From assembly GCA_017961385.1 (NCBI GenBank), contig JAGCXJ010000078.1, forward strand, positions 1 to 8,196: a stretch of 8,196 nt of DNA, in the 5' to 3' direction. The stretch comes from Lachnospiraceae bacterium (GTDB lineage Bacteria; Bacillota; Clostridia; Lachnospirales; Lachnospiraceae). The position numbers were made by a program, and so were the translations under genes. Position 1 is the stretch's first letter. Each line of letters starts with the position of its first letter. The notes beneath the pieces are model-generated. The model was not told the DNA's origin. It was given only the letters and a program-made list of their open reading frames with translations, and made no database searches. This document shows, piece after piece, positions 1 through 6,032 of the stretch.

Positions 1-183
1 AGAACTCAGTTTTCCTCTGCCTATCAGATAAAAACCAATGATATAGATAAAGGCTGTGGGAATACTGAAATATACAAGAAAAGCAGCATCGATAGCTTTA
101 AAGAAAGCCAAGAGGCCAAACACCATGAACAAGATCACGGTGTTAACAATGTATGTCATTTTTACGGTTCTTGCCTGTATCAT
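1..183 (-). CDS. N-terminal fragment of a membrane protein with two predicted spans (cut by window edge)
   Basis: The reading frame opens at an ATG and stays open for 61 codons to the window edge, so only the N-terminus is visible. After a short basic start (MIQARTVKM) there are two hydrophobic segments, roughly residues 10-30 and 34-54, the second containing FLVYFSIPTAFIYIIGFYLI. A good ribosome site (GGAGG, 189-193) lies 5 nt before the ATG. The start is only 18 bp after the methyltransferase stop codon, so it is probably the next gene of the same operon. The function is not visible. Membrane sensor regions of this style precede signalling output domains such as GGDEF in related bacteria, but that is a guess and the output part is outside the window. 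Confidence 0.7.
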   Translation of the reverse strand, partial: MIQARTVKMTYIVNTVILFMVFGLLAFFKAIDAAFLVYFSIPTAFIYIIGFYLIGRGKLSS

Positions 184-201
184 GATCGCCTCCGATTACT
201 G

Positions 202-1014
202 CTAACTGTTTTTTCTTACACACCAGATGACATTTTTTGCCAAATGATCAGCCGATTCCTTGTTATATCCGCCGTAGACATTTACTATCTCATATCCCGT
301 GAGTTCCAAAAGATATTTCATCTCCTGACGATAGGTCTGGCGCATTGCAAGAGGTCGGATCCTCTCGGATATGACATGTCCGTCAAAATCGTCAAGAGTC
401 TCAAACTTCCAGTTGCCGCTCATGATCTGGGTGTAGGGATCGTACGAGATCGCATTATATATCCTTTCACGGCTTCCCTGCGTATTAGTATACTCCAGCC
501 TGAAAGAATAATCAGTATCTTTTGTGTTCATCTGCTCAGTCTGAAAAACAGGATACGGATCAAAAGTATTAAATGTGAGCATACCTGAATCAACAAGATT
601 TTCACGGATATTTAAAAGTGCTGCCCTCTGAAGTTCAGGGGTTGTAAGATGCATGAATCCGCTTCGTGCTATTATCGCGCAGGAATACTTCTTTTCACTC
701 CTAAACTCAGTCATATTTGCAGGAAAGATATTAAGTTTGAATCCTTTAGCCTTAGCTTTTTCATCAGCCACACGGCACATTTCTTCAGAAAGATCAGTCC
801 CGTCAGCTATAATACCGTTTTCAGCCAGATACAGCAGCACTGCTCCCGTGCCGCATGCGATATCTATCACCCCGTCTTTTCCGTACTGTCTGGCAAAATC
901 AAGATAGAAATCAAGGAAACCCGAGTGGTTATCCTCATTCTTATACATTACATCCAGATACAGATCGTAGTTTTGTGCAACATCCTTAAAATCGTGCAGA
1001 TCCTGTGGTTTCAT
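202..1014 (-). CDS. Class I SAM-dependent methyltransferase
   Basis: This predicted cytoplasmic enzyme transfers a methyl group from S-adenosylmethionine; the acceptor is unknown. In the 270-residue product, the glycine-rich SAM-binding motif I is VIDIACGTG at about residues 49-57. The acidic residue at the end of strand 2 is in GTDLSEEM (about 72-79), and a motif II-like stretch AIIARSGFMHL follows near 113-123. The C-terminus ends in a beta-strand pattern (NVIWCVRK) common in UbiE/methyltransferase-25-like proteins. I chose the ATG at 1012-1014 because AAGGAG (1020-1025) sits 5 nt before it. A TTG one codon upstream would leave only 2 nt. The ATG shares one base with the stop codon of the acetyltransferase gene (TGATG), which suggests coupled translation. 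The fold is certain; the substrate cannot be named. Confidence 0.9.
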   Translation of the reverse strand: MKPQDLHDFKDVAQNYDLYLDVMYKNEDNHSGFLDFYLDFARQYGKDGVIDIACGTGAVLLYLAENGIIADGTDLSEEMCRVADEKAKAKGFKLNIFPANMTEFRSEKKYSCAIIARSGFMHLTTPELQRAALLNIRENLVDSGMLTFNTFDPYPVFQTEQMNTKDTDYSFRLEYTNTQGSRERIYNAISYDPYTQIMSGNWKFETLDDFDGHVISERIRPLAMRQTYRQEMKYLLELTGYEIVNVYGGYNKESADHLAKNVIWCVRKNS

Positions 1015-1562
1015 CAAATCTCCTTATACATAATTATCTCATCATGATAACTGCCGTCGTCAAACCTGAGCGCGTTGTGTCGTCTGCCGCTTTCAGTAAA
1101 GCCGCACTTCTTGTACAATGCCTGTGCTCTTTCGTTTTCTGCCACTACTTCAAGATCTATCTGTCTGTATCCTATAGCTGCTGCAAGCTCGCAAAGATAG
1201 TTTATCATGGCAGAGCCTATTCCAAGGCCCCAGTAGTCTTTATACAGGGCAACAGCCATTGAACAGCGGTGCCATATCTTTCTTTTGCTTCCTATACCGT
1301 TTATTGAGCAGTTTCCGGCTACCTTTCCGTCAACTATCGCGACCATCATGACACTATGCTCATCATCAAGCAGTCTTCCCAGTATCTCTTTTTCATCTTC
1401 CAAAGTAAAATTCACCTCGTCAGGGTATCTGAGCAGATATTCGGTCTCAGCAGAAGTCAGTTTAAGGTACTCTATCATCGCTTCTGCATCGCCCGGCATG
1501 GTAGGACGCAAAATACATTCTCTTTTGTCTTTCAGTTTTATACTTCTCTCATCAAATCTCAT
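1014..1562 (-). CDS. GNAT family N-acetyltransferase
   Basis: This predicted enzyme moves an acetyl group from acetyl-CoA to an amine or protein N-terminus. The 182-residue protein is a single complete GNAT domain. The N-terminal strand reads CILRPTMPGDAEAM (16-29). The acetyl-CoA pyrophosphate-binding loop is in YWGLGIGSAM (110-119), an R/Q-x-x-G-x-G/A-type motif. The motif B region is LEVVAENERAQALYKKCGF (137-155). It resembles the general Gram-positive RimJ/RimL-like GNAT group, whose substrates are mostly unknown. It starts 14 bp after the ATPase stop codon with an AAAAGGTG ribosome site about 8 nt before the ATG. It overlaps the downstream methyltransferase start by one base, so it sits firmly in the same transcription unit. 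Confidence 0.9.
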   Translation of the reverse strand: MRFDERSIKLKDKRECILRPTMPGDAEAMIEYLKLTSAETEYLLRYPDEVNFTLEDEKEILGRLLDDEHSVMMVAIVDGKVAGNCSINGIGSKRKIWHRCSMAVALYKDYWGLGIGSAMINYLCELAAAIGYRQIDLEVVAENERAQALYKKCGFTESGRRHNALRFDDGSYHDEIIMYKEI

Positions 1563-1576
1563 CTTGTCTGCACCTT

Positions 1577-2392
1577 TTATTCAAACTCATTTTTTCGTTT
1601 CCTAAAAAACTCATAAAAGTATCTTACATTTTCAAGTTCATTCCATCTGCATACCTTGTAATCATCACTGTCCAGGTTGTATATCTTTGCATCCAGCGTA
1701 CCCAGCATGAACGGAGAATGCGTGGCTATGATGAACTGACAGCTTAAAAATCTCGACAGTCTGTTTATTTCCTCGGCCAGTAAGACCTGGTTGGCTGGAG
1801 AAAGAGATACTTCGGGCTCATCCAGAAGATATAAGGCATCCGGTAGCAGGAATTCCTCAAAGAATCTTAGCGAAGTCTCACCGTTTGAATACTTCTCCTG
1901 AGCAAACTCTATAAACTTCTGCTGTTTGCGTCCTTCTTTGGTTGAAAGATACTCTTTTGCATCTTTAAGCTCCATGCCGTTTTTTACATGGTCATACAGC
2001 ATCCCGTCAGACAGTACCTGTCGCTGCTGTATCTTTTTGATCTCGTATAGTATATCTTCGCTCTTTAAGTATCTGCTGTTTTGGGGTATATGTTTTATCT
2101 CATGTCCGTATTCATCATCCGCCAGGCAGTATGAACATTCTGTTTCAAACGCCGTGCAGTAATCAAGGATCCCGAATGTATTAGGGGTGGCCCATTCCTT
2201 CCCTTTAAGATCAAGCTTGTTTGCTATGATGTTTAACACTGTGGATTTGCCGGATCCGTTATTCCCGTACAGAACCGTTATGGGAGAAAATACAAAAGGT
2301 TCTGTATCCTTGTTTCTAAATACGTTGTATGGATATATGTTGGGATCATTCAGTTTTTTGTCACTTAACCTAAAGCTTAAAAGATATATCAT
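1577..2392 (-). CDS. Stand-alone ABC-fold AAA ATPase (predicted ATPase, COG3910-like)
   Basis: This predicted cytoplasmic ATPase has an ABC-type nucleotide-binding fold and no transporter or nuclease domain. Counting from the chosen ATG (271 residues), Walker A is GNNGSGKST at about 43-51. A short central helical region follows. A signature-like SNGE sits near 169-172, Walker B is ALYLLDEPEVSLS near 186-198, and the H-loop is IIATHSPF near 221-228. The long coiled coil of SMC/RecF-type proteins is absent. The family is widespread but its role is not established. The start is uncertain: an in-frame GTG at 2417-2419 adds 9 residues. Neither start has a Shine-Dalgarno site, but the ATG matches the way such proteins usually begin (MIYLLSFRLSDKK). 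The gap to the upstream hydrolase gene is larger than elsewhere in the unit. Confidence 0.85.
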   Translation of the reverse strand: MIYLLSFRLSDKKLNDPNIYPYNVFRNKDTEPFVFSPITVLYGNNGSGKSTVLNIIANKLDLKGKEWATPNTFGILDYCTAFETECSYCLADDEYGHEIKHIPQNSRYLKSEDILYEIKKIQQRQVLSDGMLYDHVKNGMELKDAKEYLSTKEGRKQQKFIEFAQEKYSNGETSLRFFEEFLLPDALYLLDEPEVSLSPANQVLLAEEINRLSRFLSCQFIIATHSPFMLGTLDAKIYNLDSDDYKVCRWNELENVRYFYEFFRKRKNEFE

Positions 2393-2469
2393 GGTATTTA
2401 TTATAGCGCATATCAACACTGACTGAAAACAAAAGGAGCAAAACAGTTATTCTGTCTTGCCCCTAAAGA

Positions 2470-3432
2470 TCAGTTCAGATCATTAATAAGTTTCTTTATA
2501 TCAGATGCTATCCTCTCAGATTCAAAATGATGTACATAGTGTCCGCAGTCAAGTTTTATCATCTTTCCGTCGACTGAAGCATCAATGATCTTTTGACAGG
2601 ATGATTTATATATCTCATCCTCATTACTGCTTATATCAAGATACTGCAGTGTGGGTACGTTTGGCAAAGGTAGGGCACTTATCTCTTCGCATGCCTTACG
2701 AATGCCGTCATTTTCACGCATAACCGTATCATTTCCCTGATTTTTGCAGACCAGCGCGATATACTGCTTGATCTCTGCATCAGACATATCATCATAATCG
2801 CTGATACTCATCAAAAAACGATTAAGGCCCACAAACCTTACAACCTTGTTAATGTTATTGATCGTTTTGTTTGAACTGCTCTCCTGCTTATCGGCATATC
2901 CGGGGTAATTGCCCAGTGTCATATCAAGACCGACTATTGCTTCAACTTCATCTGGGTACTTCTGTGCCCATAGAGTAGCTTCAAGTCCTGACAGTGAATG
3001 TGCACACAGCACATATGGCGGTTTGATACCGGCTTTCAAAAGAGCTTCTCTGTCCTGACGAAGTATAGTATCAAAATCACGTTCTCCTTCTATCTCATCA
3101 CTGAAGCCATAACCGAATTTTTCAATAACAACGCATTTATTTTCATCACTTAGTTTTGTATAGAGTGGTTTAAAATCATAGATCGGAGATTCCGTTCCCC
3201 ACCCGCTCATAAATACAATGGTATTATCTCCATCTCCCGAAACATAGATGTTCATGTTATGAGAGTCAACCTCAACAAACTGTCCTTCTGGCTTAGAGAG
3301 AAGTTCTTTTTCCTGACTACATCTGATCCTGTTATATACAGTCATCACCAAAATGATAACCACTAAGGTAATAAGCAAACCCAGGATCGTCTTTCCTATG
3401 AATCTAAACAGCCTTCTTACTATGGTCTGCAT
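2470..3432 (-). CDS. Membrane-anchored alpha/beta hydrolase
   Basis: This is a predicted serine hydrolase tethered to the membrane by one N-terminal span (about residues 13-33, after a basic MQTIVRRLFRF start), with its catalytic domain probably outside the cell. Residues 60-320 form an alpha/beta hydrolase fold. An oxyanion-loop-like segment MSGWGTESPIYDF lies near 75-87. The nucleophile elbow is CAHSLSG at 143-149 with Ser146, and the catalytic His is probably His298 in DCGHYVHHF. The elbow departs from the usual GxSxG: both flanking glycines are replaced (A-H-S-L-S). A clostridial subgroup with an HS(M/L)SGLEA elbow fits. The acid residue is not obvious. The start is 5 bp after the preceding stop codon. 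A GAGGA ribosome site is about 12 nt upstream, a long spacing. Esterase or lipase activity is plausible; the substrate is unknown. Confidence 0.85.
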   Translation of the reverse strand: MQTIVRRLFRFIGKTILGLLITLVVIILVMTVYNRIRCSQEKELLSKPEGQFVEVDSHNMNIYVSGDGDNTIVFMSGWGTESPIYDFKPLYTKLSDENKCVVIEKFGYGFSDEIEGERDFDTILRQDREALLKAGIKPPYVLCAHSLSGLEATLWAQKYPDEVEAIVGLDMTLGNYPGYADKQESSSNKTINNINKVVRFVGLNRFLMSISDYDDMSDAEIKQYIALVCKNQGNDTVMRENDGIRKACEEISALPLPNVPTLQYLDISSNEDEIYKSSCQKIIDASVDGKMIKLDCGHYVHHFESERIASDIKKLINDLN

Positions 3433-3437
3433 ATCTG

Positions 3438-3653
3438 CTACTTATCCTCAGGTTTCTTGATCTTATATCTGTCCATATTTATGTTGTATCTTTTAGCCAT
3501 TAACAAAAGCTGTTCAGGTGTAGCATTGTATGCATTGTTAGTGGTTGCCACATCCGAAAAGAGACCTGTAACAAACCCTGTCAGCAGATTTCTTGAGATC
3601 AGTCTCTTTCTCAGTTTTTCAAAATCATATTCCATATCATCTTCCCTTATCAT
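3438..3653 (-). CDS. Small protein of unknown function, first gene of its operon
   Basis: I do not recognise this 71-residue protein. It has a charged N-terminal helix (MIREDDMEYDFEKLRKRLIS), a short apolar stretch LLTGFVTGLF that is too short for a convincing membrane span, then an NNAYNATPEQLLLMAKRY segment and a lysine-rich tail. The ATG at 3651-3653 is chosen because a perfect AAAGGAGG (3660-3667) stands 6 nt before it. A TTG ten codons upstream lies beyond that site. It is the first gene after the strong promoter at 3706-3734 and ends 5 bp before the hydrolase start, so the two are almost certainly co-transcribed. It could be an accessory or regulatory peptide for the hydrolase, but this rests only on position. 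Confidence 0.75.
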   Translation of the reverse strand: MIREDDMEYDFEKLRKRLISRNLLTGFVTGLFSDVATTNNAYNATPEQLLLMAKRYNINMDRYKIKKPEDK

Positions 3654-3659
3654 TTTTAA

Positions 3660-3667
3660 CCTCCTTT
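3660..3667 (-). promoter_or_regulatory. Ribosome binding site deciding the small-protein start
   Basis: AAAGGAGG on the minus strand lies 6 nt before the ATG at 3651-3653. This near-perfect match to the anti-Shine-Dalgarno sequence rules out the upstream TTG as the main start. Confidence 0.85.
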
Positions 3668-3678
3668 TATCCCTGAAA

Positions 3679-3699
3679 AACAACTAAATGTTTGTTGTT
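3679..3699 (-). promoter_or_regulatory. Inverted repeat at the predicted transcript start (operator or weak attenuator)
   Basis: On the minus strand AACAAC and GTTGTT form a perfect 6-bp inverted repeat around a 9-nt centre. It begins where the transcript from the promoter at 3706-3734 should start and is followed by more T residues. It could be a repressor site overlapping +1 or a weak AT-only hairpin in the leader. The stem has only two G-C pairs, so efficient termination is unlikely. Confidence 0.4.
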
Positions 3700-3705
3700 A
3701 AGGTG

Positions 3706-3734
3706 AATATACATGAAGCTTTATTACTTATCAA
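3706..3734 (-). promoter_or_regulatory. Sigma-A-type promoter for the six-gene unit
   Basis: Read on the minus strand, a -35 box TTGATA (3729-3734) and a -10 box TATATT (3706-3711) are separated by exactly 17 bp, and each matches consensus at 5 of 6 positions. The predicted start near 3699 gives a leader of about 45 nt before the ATG at 3653. It lies just downstream of the terminator of the previous unit, as expected for a new transcription unit. Confidence 0.75.
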
Positions 3735-3745
3735 CAGCTTGAAAG

Positions 3746-3797
3746 TAAGATGCAGTTATCCGTTTATAAGATGTAAATAATCCATTGCTAAGATGCA
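3746..3797 (-). repeat. Three direct 9-bp repeats upstream of the promoter (candidate activator sites)
   Basis: TAAGATGYA (plus-strand sense) occurs at 3746-3754, 3767-3775 and 3789-3797. Two copies are TAAGATGCA and the middle one is TAAGATGTA. The spacers are 12 and 13 bp, giving a period of 21-22 bp, or two helical turns, which places all copies on one face of the helix. The two distal copies also share ATCCNTT five bases before them. The nearest copy lies 11 bp upstream of the -35 box. The geometry matches paired direct-repeat sites of LytTR-type regulators, but the regulator is not identified. Confidence 0.6.
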
Positions 3798-3818
3798 TGC
3801 GATCTTTCTTCCAGCCAA

Positions 3819-3843
3819 TAAAAAACCGCCGGATCACGGCGGT
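3819..3843 (-). terminator. Intrinsic terminator after the second methyltransferase gene
   Basis: On the minus strand a 7-bp stem ACCGCCG/CGGCGGT with a 5-nt loop is followed directly by six T residues (3820-3825). It lies about 40 bp after the methyltransferase stop codon and separates that transcription unit from the promoter region of the next one. Confidence 0.92.
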
Positions 3844-3882
3844 AAATTTCTATGTTATGCATTTTTCCTTCCTAAAGCAATG

Positions 3883-4626
3883 TCACTTTCTGCATCTGAA
3901 GAATATGAAATCCGGCTGGTGGATCACACCCCCGAATACATCAGGATGCTCATTTATCATCTTTTCAGGAAGTTTTGATTCCTGGCATTCTTCAATTATA
4001 AAACCTGCATGCGCTATACCATTTATCAGCGTTGAAAGTTTTCTGTGATACACTTCATAGTCATCCACTATCCAGTGAATATGCCTTACGCCTTCTATAC
4101 CGTAATTGTGAAGATTGGCATACAGTCTTTTACCCTCAGATGTTCTGGTATATCTGTCATAAACACCGTCATATGCAGTGGAAATAGGATGAGACATCGA
4201 AAAAACACAGACTCCGTTTTCATCCAGCAGACCATATATCACTTTCATCAGCTTTGAAAAGTCTTCGACATAAACAAATGCCAGTGAGCTTGTAATAACA
4301 TCAAATCTCTCGGTTAGTTTGTCAAGATCCTCAAAAGCCATCTGACGGTAGGTGATATTGGGAGCTGAGTTATTCTCTCTAGCATACCCTAGCATTTTTT
4401 CGGAAATATCGATCCCGAGAACCGATAGTGCTCCACAATTTGCATACTGGATCGCATGCTGTCCCATTCCGCATCCGATATCCAGAACCCTTTTGTCTTT
4501 AATATCCGGCATCATTTCAGTGATTATCGGAGTCTCTATGACATCATTGAAGTTGATATCTGTCATCCTCTGACTTTTAAAGTACTCATAGAATTTATCA
4601 TTATCGTATATGTTCTGTTTTGCCAT
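3883..4626 (-). CDS. Class I SAM-dependent methyltransferase
   Basis: This predicted cytoplasmic methyltransferase has 247 residues, complete for the family. Motif I is VLDIGCGMG at 47-55, and the strand-2 acidic residue is in GIDISEKML (71-79). A motif II-like stretch ERFDVITSSLAFVYVEDF lies at 106-123, and post-motif FSMSHP is at 142-147. The C-terminus ends in the strand IFFRCRK. The N-terminal segment NIYDNDKFYEYFKSQR is a lid typical of a firmicute subgroup that acts on unknown small molecules. It is clearly different from the methyltransferase at 202-1014, so the two are not recent duplicates. It is the last gene before a strong terminator. The ribosome site is weak (GGGA about 8 nt before the ATG). 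The 70-bp gap upstream contains only a poor promoter match, so read-through from the hydrolase gene is likely. Confidence 0.9.
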   Translation of the reverse strand: MAKQNIYDNDKFYEYFKSQRMTDINFNDVIETPIITEMMPDIKDKRVLDIGCGMGQHAIQYANCGALSVLGIDISEKMLGYARENNSAPNITYRQMAFEDLDKLTERFDVITSSLAFVYVEDFSKLMKVIYGLLDENGVCVFSMSHPISTAYDGVYDRYTRTSEGKRLYANLHNYGIEGVRHIHWIVDDYEVYHRKLSTLINGIAHAGFIIEECQESKLPEKMINEHPDVFGGVIHQPDFIFFRCRK

Positions 4627-4696
4627 TTTAAATATCCCATTGCCTGTGCTGGTGTTTGAGCCTTATCTTATCGCTCTCATACATTTGTAAATAAGA

Positions 4697-5557
4697 TCAC
4701 TTCCATACATCATTAACCCATGAGATCAACTGACGCTTCATCATCTCTCTATCTTTCTCGCATTCCTTAGGGTGATTTCTTTCGGACTTAAACGCCAGTT
4801 TATATATCCACGGAAGATGAGCAATGGCGGCATGACTCATGTTTTCGAATGCTACATGCTTATGCTCATATGGAAATGAAACAGACTTAAGTTTATCTTC
4901 GATGATCATGGCACTGTCGTATGAAGGCCATACTTCATCATGTTTAGAAGATATGAGCAGTACAGGGCCGTTTATCTTCTCGACCGGTATTATAGTTTCC
5001 GGTGTAACATCCTTGTCCTTGTTTATTCTTAAAAGTTTGAGCTCCATTTCTTCCTTCAAGATCTTAAGAATATTTATAGTCCTTGATCTGTAAGGAGCAA
5101 ATGCAAGATCTCTGCCCTTATAGCTCCAGCATGACGTACCTGAAGGACCTCTGTGTTTTCCTTCACCCGCCAATCCCTCACTTACAAAATATGATGGAAC
5201 TCTTGCGATGACACAGGTCAGCTCGTCAAACATTGAACCGGCTACAAGAGCCATCTCGCTTCCTTTTGATGCTCCATCGATCCCGATTTTCTGATATCCC
5301 ATTTCCTTAAGATATTTAATAGCCTTTTCAACAAACTCAACCGGTACGCTTACTAACTGTTTTGGTGTCTGTTTTGTACGAAACAGAGCAAGTGCCATGG
5401 CTGCGATTCCATTGCTATGATAGAATTTCGCTTCGTTTTTAGCCATGCTCATCCCACCGTTTGATCCCGACATGACAATGACGATCTTATCCTTGCTCCC
5501 GTTTCCAGGAAACAGTATCCCTTCAAATCCCTCTTTTTCAACACTTGTATATATCAT
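4697..5557 (-). CDS. BAAT / acyl-CoA thioester hydrolase C-terminal-type hydrolase
   Basis: This predicted alpha/beta hydrolase belongs to the group related to the C-terminal domain of acyl-CoA thioesterases and bile acid-CoA:amino acid N-acyltransferase. Over 286 residues, an oxyanion-region SGSNGGMSM is at 30-38. A conserved PVEFVEKAIKYL helix (72-83) precedes the nucleophile elbow IDGASKG at 93-99 with Ser97. The acid is probably Asp207 in SSKHDEVWPS, and the His is probably His242 in ENMSHAAIAHLPW. Unlike classical members it lacks the N-terminal immunoglobulin-like domain, as is usual for bacterial forms. There is no signal peptide, so it acts in the cytoplasm. The ATG has a GGGAG site about 9 nt upstream and lies 30 bp after the preceding stop codon. 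The activity could be thioesterase, acyltransferase or esterase. Confidence 0.85.
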   Translation of the reverse strand: MIYTSVEKEGFEGILFPGNGSKDKIVIVMSGSNGGMSMAKNEAKFYHSNGIAAMALALFRTKQTPKQLVSVPVEFVEKAIKYLKEMGYQKIGIDGASKGSEMALVAGSMFDELTCVIARVPSYFVSEGLAGEGKHRGPSGTSCWSYKGRDLAFAPYRSRTINILKILKEEMELKLLRINKDKDVTPETIIPVEKINGPVLLISSKHDEVWPSYDSAMIIEDKLKSVSFPYEHKHVAFENMSHAAIAHLPWIYKLAFKSERNHPKECEKDREMMKRQLISWVNDVWK

Positions 5558-5587
5558 GCCGGTTCTCCCTTTTATTTCTCATAACTT

Positions 5588-6004
5588 TCAAACGTTAAAG
5601 CTTTCAGTTTTTAAATCACAGTAATACCTGCCCTTTATGGCAGTAAATTTCAAAACACAGTAATCGGGATCGGTCACTCCCTGTCTGTAAAAGATGGTAT
5701 CACCTTTTTTCCATATCATGTTCTTTGATTCCTGATCAGTTAATACTTCCATCTTTCCTGTGAGCATAACGCCTTCGTATTTAACTAAACCTTTATGATA
5801 AAAATATATGCATGCCTTGGGATTGTCAGCAAACTGCTTTGCTCTCATTGAAGATGTATTCGTTGAAAAATAAAATTCCATTAATCCGGTTCTTTTTCTC
5901 GGTCTTAACATTGCTTTTGTATTCGGAAATCCTTCCTCATCTATCGATCCTATAAAAGCAACACTCTGTTTATCGATAAATCTTTCTATCATTTCTAATT
6001 CCAT
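5588..6004 (-). CDS. Pyridoxamine 5'-phosphate oxidase family (split-barrel flavin-binding) protein
   Basis: This 138-residue protein is a predicted FMN- or F420-type split beta-barrel, close to the 'general stress protein 26' kind rather than true PdxH. Visible family features are the first strand SVAFIGSIDEEGFPNTKAM (14-32), the basic RPRKRTG loop (34-40), FYFSTNTSSMRAKQF (44-58), NPKACIYFYH (61-70), GVMLTGKMEVL (78-88) and GVTDPDYCVLKF (109-120). Members usually dimerise and bind flavin at the dimer interface; individual roles are mostly unknown and often linked to redox stress. AAGGGG stands 6 nt before the ATG. The gene starts 28 bp after the lipoprotein stop codon, with no terminator in between, so the two are probably co-transcribed. 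Confidence 0.9.
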   Translation of the reverse strand: MELEMIERFIDKQSVAFIGSIDEEGFPNTKAMLRPRKRTGLMEFYFSTNTSSMRAKQFADNPKACIYFYHKGLVKYEGVMLTGKMEVLTDQESKNMIWKKGDTIFYRQGVTDPDYCVLKFTAIKGRYYCDLKTESFNV

Positions 6005-6032
6005 ATATATCCCCTTAATGTATAGCCTCGAT

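Noticed and set aside
1577..2392. ATPase considered as part of an anti-phage defence system
   Set aside because: No nuclease, reverse transcriptase, TOPRIM or other effector domain lies beside it, and the protein has only the ATPase core. The neighbours are metabolic-type enzymes.
244..2426. Several plus-strand open frames of 70-132 codons
   Set aside because: All lie opposite clear minus-strand genes with family motifs; they have unnatural composition (Ser/Phe/Ile-rich) and no ribosome sites or recognisable domains.
3746..3797. Three repeats considered as a CRISPR array
   Set aside because: The units are only 9 bp, the spacers 12-13 bp, and there are no cas genes; the location upstream of a promoter fits regulatory sites.
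4627..4696. Possible promoter (TTTACA, 15 bp, TAAGAT) before the second methyltransferase
   Set aside because: The spacer is too short and the -10 box matches only 4 of 6 positions; read-through from the upstream hydrolase gene explains expression.
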